From assembly GCA_018668095.1 (NCBI GenBank), contig JABIQF010000108.1:1-18974 (forward strand): DNA of 18,974 nt, given 5' to 3'. Shown one piece after another: positions 7,012-13,556 of this stretch. The notes under the pieces are model-generated. The model was not told the origin of the DNA. It searched no databases and saw nothing but the letters and a program-made list of their open reading frames with translations. The first letter of the stretch is position 1. Each line of letters opens with the position of its first letter. This DNA comes from Cellvibrionales bacterium (lineage in GTDB: Bacteria > Pseudomonadota > Gammaproteobacteria > Pseudomonadales > UBA7434). Position numbers and translations under genes: made by a program.

Positions 7012-7048
7012 TTTATGAACTAAGCTCAGCGATTTAAGAAACAAGATT

Positions 7049-8389
7049 ATGGCAAAGCCCGGATTATCTCCCAACGCACAATCAGGCCTTAGTGAGCTTT
7101 GGGCTCGTTTACGCTTTGTATTGTTGGCGATCATCATTTACCGGATTGGAACACATATACCGGTTCCTGGCATAAACCCAGATCGTTTAGCCGATATGTT
7201 CAACCAGAATGAAGGTACTATTCTGGATATGTTTAACATGTTTTCTGGTGGTGCACTAGAACGCATGAGTATATTGGCATTGGGTATCATGCCTTATATT
7301 TCCGCCTCGATTATTATGCAGCTTATGGGTTCGGTCAGTGACCATCTCAGTCAGCTTAAGAAAGAAGGTGAGTCAGGTCGACGTAAGATCACGCAATACA
7401 CGCGTTATCTAACCGTTGCTTTAGCATTAGTTCAAGCGGCAGGCATGTCAGCTGGACTCGCTAACCAAGGCCTTTCTTATGTCGCCGGTATGGGTTTTTA
7501 CTTACCAGCGGTTATCTCTTTAGTCACCGGCGCCGTATTTATGATGTGGCTTGGTGAGCAAGTAACAGAGCGCGGTATTGGAAACGGAATTAGCTTATTG
7601 ATATTTGCGGGTATTGTCGCAGGTTTGCCTGCAGCGATATTCCAATCACTTGAGCAAGCGCGACAAGGTGAAATGAACCTGTTATTGCTTCTCGGTGTAT
7701 TGTTTTTAGCTGTAGCCTTGATCTTCTTTATTGTTCGTATTGAACGTGGTCAACGTCGAATTACTGTTAACTACGCCAAGCGTCAACAAGGTCGTAAAGT
7801 ATTTGCAGCACAAACCAGCCATTTACCGCTTAAGGTTAATATGGCCGGGGTTATCCCAGCAATTTTTGCCTCGAGCATTTTGTTGTTTCCTGCGTCGATT
7901 GCCCAGTGGTTTGGTCAGTCATCAGGTGGTGCAGGTGGTGAGTGGTTACAAGAGTTAGCGCTCTATATAAGCCCGGGCCAGCCGCTTAACGTATTGTTAT
8001 TTACTGCGTTTATTATTTTCTTCTGTTTCTTCTATACAGCGTTGATGTTTAACCCTGATGAAGTGGCCGATAACTTGAAGCGTTCAGGCGCGTTTATCCC
8101 AGGGATTCGCCCAGGTAAACAATCTGCAGAATATATTGATGGCGTATTAACGCGTCTAACAATGTTTGGTTCTCTGTATATGGCTGGCATATGTTTAATG
8201 CCTCAGTTCTTACAGGTTTTTGCGAATGTACCTTTCTACCTAGGTGGTACTTCCTTGCTAATCGTTGTTGTAGTTGTGATGGATTTCATGTCACAAGTAC
8301 AGTCTCATTTGATGTCGAATCAATATGATTCGGTAATGAAGAAAGCTAATTTAAAGAATTTTGGCGGTAGCGGTTTAACCCCCAAATAG
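7049..8389 (+). CDS. secY: Protein translocase channel subunit SecY
   Basis: The protein has 446 residues, close to the 443 of E. coli, and forms the pore of the SecYEG inner-membrane translocase. Ten hydrophobic segments can be followed: the first at about residues 21-40 ends with YRIGTHIPVPGI, and the last lies near 395-415 (LLIVVVVVMDFMSQ). The ALGIMPYISASIIMQL segment is TM2, and the cytosolic loop IERGQRRITVNYAKRQQGRK carries the RR-rich SecA/ribosome contact region. The C-terminus ends KNFGGSGLTPK. The Shine-Dalgarno is weak (AAGAAACAAGA), and it follows a hairpin, which together suggest expression lower than the ribosomal genes. rpmJ follows. Confidence 0.98.
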   Translation: MAKPGLSPNAQSGLSELWARLRFVLLAIIIYRIGTHIPVPGINPDRLADMFNQNEGTILDMFNMFSGGALERMSILALGIMPYISASIIMQLMGSVSDHLSQLKKEGESGRRKITQYTRYLTVALALVQAAGMSAGLANQGLSYVAGMGFYLPAVISLVTGAVFMMWLGEQVTERGIGNGISLLIFAGIVAGLPAAIFQSLEQARQGEMNLLLLLGVLFLAVALIFFIVRIERGQRRITVNYAKRQQGRKVFAAQTSHLPLKVNMAGVIPAIFASSILLFPASIAQWFGQSSGGAGGEWLQELALYISPGQPLNVLLFTAFIIFFCFFYTALMFNPDEVADNLKRSGAFIPGIRPGKQSAEYIDGVLTRLTMFGSLYMAGICLMPQFLQVFANVPFYLGGTSLLIVVVVVMDFMSQVQSHLMSNQYDSVMKKANLKNFGGSGLTPK

Positions 8390-8439
8390 TTGTGGCAGCT
8401 AGACGTATTTTGTCTATCTAAGCCAAATTGGAGATTGTT

Positions 8440-8556
8440 ATGAAAGTGCGTGCCTCGGTTAAGAAGATCTGCCGTAACTGCAAAATTATTCGTCGCAAAG
8501 GTGCGGTTCGAGTTATTTGTAGTGCAGAACCACGTCATAAGCAGCGTCAGGGTTAA
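8440..8556 (+). CDS. rpmJ: 50S ribosomal protein L36 (zinc-ribbon form)
   Basis: This 38-codon gene reads MKVRASVKKICRNCKIIRRK through residue 20 and ends AEPRHKQRQG. It is nearly identical to E. coli L36. The zinc ligands are visible as Cys11, Cys14, Cys27 and His33, so this is the zinc-dependent C-plus form. L36 binds 23S rRNA late in 50S assembly. GGAG at 8430-8433 is 6 nt upstream of ATG 8440. As in many gammaproteobacteria it is the last gene of the spc operon, 50 nt after secY. Confidence 0.97.
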   Translation: MKVRASVKKICRNCKIIRRKGAVRVICSAEPRHKQRQG

Positions 8557-8583
8557 TTGATACTGTTTATGCTCGAACTGTGA

Positions 8584-8612
8584 TTGATTTTTTGACGTGT
8601 GAGGGGTATCCT
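8584..8612 (+). promoter_or_regulatory. Candidate alpha-operon promoter P1
   Basis: TTGATT (8584-8589) and TATCCT (8607-8612) are separated by 17 nt; each matches 4 of 6 consensus positions of a sigma70 promoter. It lies just downstream of rpmJ, where an alpha-operon promoter is expected. Confidence 0.4.
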
Positions 8613-8624
8613 ACCGCGCCTTTT

Positions 8625-8653
8625 TTGCAGTGTTGAGTGTAGCGAGATAATTA
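8625..8653 (+). promoter_or_regulatory. Candidate alpha-operon promoter P2
   Basis: TTGCAG (8625-8630) is followed after 15 nt by GATAAT (8646-8651, 5 of 6 matches to the -10 consensus), or after 17 nt by TAATTA (8648-8653). From memory, the E. coli alpha promoter has a similar TTGCAA-like -35 in this place. Spacing or matches are imperfect in each version, so this is a candidate only. Confidence 0.35.
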
Positions 8654-8891
8654 AGGGGTGAATTAGGTCGATTTAATACTTAATTCATTGATATTGTTAG
8701 CTTTTTTGTTTTTTTAGTTTGTGGTATAGAGGTTTCAATTTCTCTATTCATTAGCCCAAAATCATCAGTCGATGTTATATGGGACTAAACACAAGCCAAT
8801 TAGGCTTTAATTGACCCATTAAATGGGTTATTTAATCACCTAATTGTTTAAATACTGTTTAAACACTATAGCCCATTTTTGGAGAGTTTTA
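8649..8891 (+). promoter_or_regulatory. Structured 5' leader of the alpha operon (possible S4 target)
   Basis: The 335-nt gap between rpmJ and rpsM has no gene but several inverted repeats. AATTAAG 8649-8655 pairs with CTTAATT 8679-8685. ATAGAG 8726-8731 pairs with CTCTAT 8742-8747. TTAGCCCA 8751-8758 pairs with TGGGACTAA 8780-8788 around one bulged A. CAATTA 8797-8802 pairs with TAATTG 8808-8813. ACCCATT 8814-8820 pairs with AATGGGT 8822-8828. GTTTAAA 8846-8852 pairs with TTTAAAC 8858-8864. The strand 8821-8831 can instead pair over 11 bp with 8868-8878, next to the Shine-Dalgarno GGAG at 8881-8884. In E. coli S4 represses this operon through a pseudoknot at the rpsM start; an equivalent role here is inference. 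Confidence 0.5.
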
Positions 8892-9248
8892 ATGGCCCGT
8901 ATTGCCGGAGTCAACATTCCTGATCATAAGCACACAGTGATCGCACTGACCTATATTTATGGGGTCGGAAGAACTTCTGCTCAAAATCTGTGTAAGACTG
9001 TAGGTATTGATCCTGCTGTCAAAATCAGTGCGTTGACAGAAGCTGAGGTCGATAATCTTCGAACTGAAGTAGCGAAATTATCTGTAGAAGGCGATTTACG
9101 TCGTGAAGTATCAATGAACATTAAGCGTTTGCTTGATCTTGGTTGTTACCGCGGTCTTCGTCATCGTAGAAGCTTGCCATTACGTGGTCAGCGAACAAAA
9201 ACTAATGCGCGAACTCGTAAAGGTCCGCGAAAACCAATCCGTAAGTAA
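8892..9248 (+). CDS. rpsM: 30S ribosomal protein S13
   Basis: The protein has 118 residues, the E. coli length. S13 sits in the 30S head, bridges to L5 and 50S, and touches P-site tRNA with its basic tail. It begins MARIAGVNIPDHKH and ends with the basic RTKTNARTRKGPRKPIRK tail. The LGCYRGLRHRRSLPLRGQRT region (about residues 85-104) is the signature. The frame is open further upstream to 8844, but ATG 8892 fits the family and has GGAG at 8881-8884 spaced 7 nt. It is the first gene of the alpha operon, preceded by a long structured leader. Confidence 0.98.
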   Translation: MARIAGVNIPDHKHTVIALTYIYGVGRTSAQNLCKTVGIDPAVKISALTEAEVDNLRTEVAKLSVEGDLRREVSMNIKRLLDLGCYRGLRHRRSLPLRGQRTKTNARTRKGPRKPIRK

Positions 9249-9300
9249 GATTGGTTTATTAAACATATTCTCTTAGCGAAATACGCAGGAAGTTAGACAG

Positions 9301-9693
9301 ATGGCAAAACCGGGTTCTCAAGGCACGCGTAAAAAGATCAAAAAAACCGTTGCTGATGGTATCGCGCATATCCATGCGTCTTTTAATAATACGATCATTA
9401 CGATTACTGACCGTCAAGGTAACGCTCTTTCATGGGCAACTGCTGGCGGATCTGGTTTTCGTGGTTCTCGAAAAAGTACGCCTTTCGCTGCGCAGGTAGC
9501 TTCTGAGCGTGCGGGTAATGCAGCTAAAGAATACGGTTTGCAAAACCTTGATGTTGAAGTAAAAGGACCTGGTCCAGGTCGTGAGTCAGCAGTTCGTGCA
9601 TTGCATAGCTGTGGTTACAACATCAATAGTATTACTGACGTTACGCCAATTCCACACAATGGCTGTCGTCCACCGAAGAAACGTAGAGTTTAA
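9301..9693 (+). CDS. rpsK: 30S ribosomal protein S11
   Basis: The protein has 130 residues. S11 lies on the 30S platform, where it contacts the mRNA near the E site and works with S6, S7 and S18. The blocks IAHIHASFNNTIITITDRQGN (about residues 22-42, shown here in part) and VKGPGPGRESAVRAL identify it, with the tail PHNGCRPPKKRRV at the end. AGGA at 9287-9290 is 10 nt before ATG 9301. A 52-nt spacer separates it from rpsM and an 81-nt spacer from rpsD. Confidence 0.97.
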   Translation: MAKPGSQGTRKKIKKTVADGIAHIHASFNNTIITITDRQGNALSWATAGGSGFRGSRKSTPFAAQVASERAGNAAKEYGLQNLDVEVKGPGPGRESAVRALHSCGYNINSITDVTPIPHNGCRPPKKRRV

Positions 9694-9774
9694 ACAGATT
9701 AGAAAATTGCTGATTAGCTCGGCAGTCTTTTATTACGAATTTAATAGAATCAGTAGCACGCAGGATCAAACATT

Positions 9775-10395
9775 ATGGCTCGATATTTAGGCCCAACCTG
9801 TAAATTAGCCCGTCGTGAAGGTACCGACCTCTTCTTAAAGAGTGGTGTTCGTTCATTAGACAGTAAATGTAAGCCCGAAGCTGTGCCAGGTGTGCACGGT
9901 GCTCGTCGCGGTCGTTTATCTGATTACGGTGTTCAGTTACGCGAAAAGCAAAAAGTTAGACGCCTTTACGGAGTGCTTGAAAAGCAATTCCGTAATTACT
10001 ATAAGAAAGCGGCTAAGCAGAAAGGTGCAACTGGTGAAAACTTACTTCAGATGCTTGAAGGTCGGTTGGATAACGTTGTTTACCGTATCGGTTTTGGTGC
10101 GACCCGTGCTGAATCTCGTCAGCTTGTGTCTCACGGTTCAATCCTTGTTAACGATAAAGTCGTTAATATCGCTTCTTATCAAGTTCAGGTCGGCGATGTT
10201 GTATCTGTTCGTGAAAAAGCGAAGAAGCAATTGCGTATTCAAGCGGCTATGTCGTTAGCAGCGCAACGCGGTCACGTTGATTGGATTGATATCAACGAAA
10301 GTAGTTTTGCAGGGACTTACAAATCAGCGCCAGAGCGTGCCGATTTACCCTCAGAGATCAATGAGAGCTTGATAGTCGAATTGTACTCTAAGTAA
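9775..10395 (+). CDS. rpsD: 30S ribosomal protein S4
   Basis: The protein has 206 residues, the E. coli length. S4 nucleates assembly of the 16S 5' domain, influences decoding fidelity and, in E. coli, represses the alpha operon and acts in rRNA antitermination. It begins MARYLGPTCKLARREGTDLF. An S4 RNA-binding domain lies at about residues 95-160 with LEGRLDNVVYRIGFGATRAE and the ILVNDKVVNIAS segment. The zinc-finger cysteine cluster of C-plus S4 proteins is absent. AGGA at 9762-9765 is 9 nt upstream. A strong hairpin follows 16 nt after the stop. Confidence 0.98.
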   Translation: MARYLGPTCKLARREGTDLFLKSGVRSLDSKCKPEAVPGVHGARRGRLSDYGVQLREKQKVRRLYGVLEKQFRNYYKKAAKQKGATGENLLQMLEGRLDNVVYRIGFGATRAESRQLVSHGSILVNDKVVNIASYQVQVGDVVSVREKAKKQLRIQAAMSLAAQRGHVDWIDINESSFAGTYKSAPERADLPSEINESLIVELYSK

Positions 10396-10411
10396 TAAGC
10401 GTGGTTTCTAT

Positions 10412-10439
10412 GTGGCTTGCCGTTATAGGTGCAAGCCAC
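10412..10439 (+). other. rpsD-rpoA intercistronic hairpin
   Basis: GTGGCTTGC (10412-10420) pairs perfectly with GCAAGCCAC (10431-10439) around a 10-nt loop. An overlapping alternative pairs GCGTGG (10399-10404) with CCACGC (10436-10441). No T-run follows, so it is not a classical terminator. It lies in a 230-nt spacer between rpsD and rpoA that is otherwise AT-rich and gene-free and has no convincing internal promoter. Confidence 0.65.
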
Positions 10440-10625
10440 GCTCACGGTTAAGCTTATTTGTTTGTTTAGGAACTCAGAGCATTTATTTATAGATTCTCTG
10501 CTGCAGTACTAGAAAATAAACAGCTAAGTTAAATTGCGAGTAAAGAAATGGGTTAGAGGTATTCCTCATTCATTTTATGTAGAAACACAGTCCAGAAATC
10601 AGTTTATCAAATTACAGGTAACGAT

Positions 10626-11627
10626 ATGCTAAGTGCAGGCAGCGATTTTCTAACACCACGTCTTATCGATGTTGTAGAGCTCAGCGAAACGCGAGCAAAA
10701 ATTACGTTGGAGCCGCTGGAGCGCGGTTTTGGTCACACTCTAGGGAATGCTTTACGTCGAATTCTTTTATCTTCTATGCCTGGTTCAGCTATCAGTGATG
10801 TTGAAATTGATGGTGTATTACATGAATACAGTGCTATCGAAGGTGTTCAAGAAGACGTCATTGAAATATTGCTTAACCTTAAAGGTGTTTCTGTGATCAT
10901 GAATGATCGCGATTCAACTGTTCTAACTTTGAATAAAAAAGGTCCTGGTGTTGTAACGGCACGCGATATTCAGCTTGACCATGAAATTGAAATTAAAAAT
11001 CCTGATCATGTTATTGCTCACTTAAATGGTACTGGTGAGTTGTCAATGAAATTGACAGTAACATCGGGTCGTGGATATCAGCCAGTTGATTCTCGTGAAA
11101 CTGACGATGAAGAATCAAAAGCGATTGGCCGTTTACAGTTAGATGCTTCTTACAGCCCAGTGCGTCGTGTTTCTTACGTTGTAGACAGCGCGCGTGTTGA
11201 GCAAAGAACTGATCTTGATAAATTGATTATTGATTTAGAAACTAACGGTACTTTAGATTCTGAAGAAGCTATCCGTCGCGCGGCGACTATCCTTCAGCAG
11301 CAGCTTGCAGTATTTGTTGACCTTGAAGGCGAAAAAGAACTTGAGCCTGCACAGCAAGAAGAAGAGATTGATCCTATCTTGTTGCGTCCAGTTGATGATT
11401 TAGAATTGACTGTACGTTCGGCAAATTGCCTAAAAGCAGAAAATATTTACTATATTGGTGATTTGGTACAACGTACAGAGGTTGAGCTGTTAAAAACGCC
11501 TAACCTTGGTAAGAAATCACTGACAGAAATTAAAGATGTGCTAGCGTCTAGAGGATTATCATTAGGTTTACGCCTTGATAACTGGCCACCAGCAAGTCTA
11601 CGTAACGACGATAAAATTCTCGCTTAA
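10626..11627 (+). CDS. rpoA: DNA-directed RNA polymerase subunit alpha
   Basis: The protein has 333 residues against 329 in E. coli. The alpha dimer nucleates RNA polymerase assembly, and its C-terminal domain reads UP elements and activators. The N-terminal dimerisation core shows LEPLERGFGHTLGNALRRIL (about residues 30-49), then an acidic linker at about residues 237-248. The C-terminal domain contains LTVRSANCLKAENIYYIGDL, in which Arg264 corresponds to the DNA-contacting Arg265 of E. coli; Asn267, Gly295, Lys297 and Ser298 are also kept. AGG at 10616-10618 lies 7 nt before ATG 10626. It is unusually far (230 nt) from rpsD, but still inside the operon. Confidence 0.98.
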   Translation: MLSAGSDFLTPRLIDVVELSETRAKITLEPLERGFGHTLGNALRRILLSSMPGSAISDVEIDGVLHEYSAIEGVQEDVIEILLNLKGVSVIMNDRDSTVLTLNKKGPGVVTARDIQLDHEIEIKNPDHVIAHLNGTGELSMKLTVTSGRGYQPVDSRETDDEESKAIGRLQLDASYSPVRRVSYVVDSARVEQRTDLDKLIIDLETNGTLDSEEAIRRAATILQQQLAVFVDLEGEKELEPAQQEEEIDPILLRPVDDLELTVRSANCLKAENIYYIGDLVQRTEVELLKTPNLGKKSLTEIKDVLASRGLSLGLRLDNWPPASLRNDDKILA

Positions 11628-11694
11628 TAGCTTTTCGCTTTATAACTGAGTTCTTTTACGTTCAACTTTTTTAGTATTTACAGGAAACCTTGCC

Positions 11695-12096
11695 ATGCGT
11701 CATCGTCATACTGGCAGACAGCTCAATAGAAATGCATCACATCGTAAAGCGATGTTTCGCAACATGACCAATTCTTTGGTTGAGCATGAAATGATTCGTA
11801 CAACATTGCCTAAAGCCAAAGAGCTTCGCCGTTTTGCTGAGCCTTTGATTACTTTAGCTAAGCAAGATAGTGTTGCTAACCGTCGTTTAGCTTTCGATCG
11901 AACTCGTAGTAAGGATGTTGTTGGTAAATTATTTACTGAACTTGGCCCTCGCTATGACACACGTCCTGGTGGCTATATCCGCATCTTGAAATGTGGCTTT
12001 CGTACCGGTGATAAAGCGCCAATGGCTTATGTCGAGCTAGTTGATCGTCCACAAAATGATGCTCTTGATTTTGATGATGATTTTGACACTGAATAG
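11695..12096 (+). CDS. rplQ: 50S ribosomal protein L17
   Basis: The protein has 133 residues, slightly longer than the 127 in E. coli. L17 sits at the 50S exit side. The N-terminus MRHRHTGRQLNRNASHRKAM and the block MIRTTLPKAKELRRFAEPLI are diagnostic, as is RPGGYIRILKCGFRTGDKAPMA (about residues 91-112). The C-terminus ends in an acidic, Asp-rich tail (FDDDFDTE), a variable region. AGGA at 11682-11685 is 9 nt upstream. It is the last gene of the alpha operon, and a strong terminator follows 13 nt after the stop. Confidence 0.98.
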   Translation: MRHRHTGRQLNRNASHRKAMFRNMTNSLVEHEMIRTTLPKAKELRRFAEPLITLAKQDSVANRRLAFDRTRSKDVVGKLFTELGPRYDTRPGGYIRILKCGFRTGDKAPMAYVELVDRPQNDALDFDDDFDTE

Positions 12097-12109
12097 TATT
12101 TAGTTGTTT

Positions 12110-12138
12110 AAAAAAGCCGAGCTTGTCTCGGCTTTTTT
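12110..12138 (+). terminator. Intrinsic terminator of the alpha operon
   Basis: AAAAAAGCCGAG (12110-12121) pairs perfectly with CTCGGCTTTTTT (12127-12138) around the loop CTTGT. The 12-bp stem with a built-in U-tract is a textbook Rho-independent terminator. The A-run on the 5' side could make it work on the opposite strand as well. Confidence 0.93.
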
Positions 12139-12415
12139 GTGTCTGTATTTTTATTTCAAAAATGCCTATTGTAATTTCTTTTAATGCCAACTCAATCTAT
12201 CCTTCGCTCACATATGAGCTATTATCAACTGTTATACATTGCACCTCTCCATAACGTTTTTATGTATTAGGTTTACTTTTCGCGTTCTTGGATACCAAAA
12301 GATCTCATGCGTAATAAAAATAATTCTATTCAAGTGATAGCAGCATAACGAACTCTTATTTGAGGTGTTTTGTTGGGATGGATTTGTTTTTCAGTAACGA
12401 AAGCTGAGGTGTAAA
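12139..12415. other. Gene-free AT-rich region before the GGDEF gene
   Basis: About 277 bp remain between the alpha terminator and the cyclase gene. They contain a small GCTCA-CATA-TGAGC hairpin near 12206-12219 and the GAGGTG ribosome binding site at 12406-12411. A promoter for the cyclase is expected here, but I found no -35/-10 pair good enough to call. Confidence 0.5.
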
Positions 12416-13528
12416 GTGGTTATGGATTTAGATCATTTGATCAGTATTAAATTAGCGTCTAATTTTGAAACGTTATATCGCGCACGCGTTTTATGTTTTA
12501 TTTTATTAGCAGCGCTATTGGCGTTTGTTGTCAGTTCGGTGTATTTCTTCATTTTTGCAGAGTTGAGTCATTCATCGAGAAATTTCGCTGGATTCAGTAC
12601 GTTGCTGCTCGCGTCGGCTATGGCGCTGGGCATGTTGAATCTTCATTTTTTTGGTCATCTTGTTTTTAATAGTTATTTTCTGGTTGTCATTTTATTTTCG
12701 TCTATTTCATTGTCGATATTGCTGACTGGCGGTATTGAATTGTCTCCGATCTTTCCTCTATTAGTTGTTCCTATTTTGATTGCTTATGTTTTATTGGGGA
12801 ATAAACCTGGATTGGTTGTCGGTTTGCTGACAGTGGCGGCCTATTGGATAGCTACATGGATTGGTGAGCAAGCTATTCAATTACCTTTGTATATGGATAT
12901 GAATTACCGCATGGTTCATTTACATGCTAATTGGATGGTGACCTTTGTTATGCTGATTGCCATCATGTCATCAACGAATAGAATGTATCATTCGCTGCGA
13001 CTACAGCGTGATGAAGAGCGTGTTCGTTATGAGTATTTAGCCGCCCATGATTCGTTAACCGGTTTATATAATCGGATGATGTTCGATGACTTACTTGATA
13101 AAGCCATAAATCGTTCGATCAGAAATGGTTGTGAAGTCGCATTACTCTATATTGATCTCGATAAATTCAAACCCATAAATGATGATTTAGGTCATCGGGT
13201 TGGCGATTTTGTATTGCAAGAAATGGCTGCGCGTTTATTAGAGGTGGTTCGCCTTTCTGATACGGTTGCGCGAATTGGTGGTGATGAGTTTGCTGTGATT
13301 GTCGATGGTGATAATTTATCTTCTGAGCATTTAAGTGTTTTTGCTGAGCGTGTTTGTTCTGCTTTAGTTCAGCCAATCACTTATTCAGGTGAATCAATTC
13401 AAGTAGGGTGTAGTATAGGTATTGCGCGTTATCCAGAGAATGGTTCTAGCTCTGAGCAGCTTTTAAAAGCTGCTGATGAAGCTATGTATAGCGCCAAAAA
13501 ATCTGAGACGACATTCCTTGTCGCCTAA
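12416..13528 (+). CDS. Membrane-bound diguanylate cyclase (GGDEF protein)
   Basis: The protein has 370 residues and probably makes cyclic di-GMP from two GTP at the inner membrane. About six hydrophobic helices fill residues 25-190 (roughly 26-48, 57-79, 82-104, 110-128, 131-149 and 171-188), followed by a short linker and a GGDEF domain from about residue 205. That domain shows HDSLTGLYNR near Asp212, IDLDKFKPINDDLGH, and an intact GGDEF at 288-292. An RXXD product-inhibition site (Arg279 to Asp282) lies five residues upstream, so activity and feedback inhibition are both expected. The membrane part matches no sensor family I can name. The start may be GTG 12416 (GAGG spaced 6 nt) or ATG 12422. 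It converges on uvrA. Confidence 0.92.
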   Translation: MVMDLDHLISIKLASNFETLYRARVLCFILLAALLAFVVSSVYFFIFAELSHSSRNFAGFSTLLLASAMALGMLNLHFFGHLVFNSYFLVVILFSSISLSILLTGGIELSPIFPLLVVPILIAYVLLGNKPGLVVGLLTVAAYWIATWIGEQAIQLPLYMDMNYRMVHLHANWMVTFVMLIAIMSSTNRMYHSLRLQRDEERVRYEYLAAHDSLTGLYNRMMFDDLLDKAINRSIRNGCEVALLYIDLDKFKPINDDLGHRVGDFVLQEMAARLLEVVRLSDTVARIGGDEFAVIVDGDNLSSEHLSVFAERVCSALVQPITYSGESIQVGCSIGIARYPENGSSSEQLLKAADEAMYSAKKSETTFLVA

Positions 13529-13556
13529 CTTGAGCAAGGTTGTGCTTAGTAAGCGG

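Noticed and set aside
8701..8716. T-rich run in the rpmJ-rpsM gap as a spc terminator
   Set aside because: The nearest stem (8649-8685) has a 23-nt loop, is AT-rich and ends 16 nt before the T-run, so it is not a credible intrinsic terminator.
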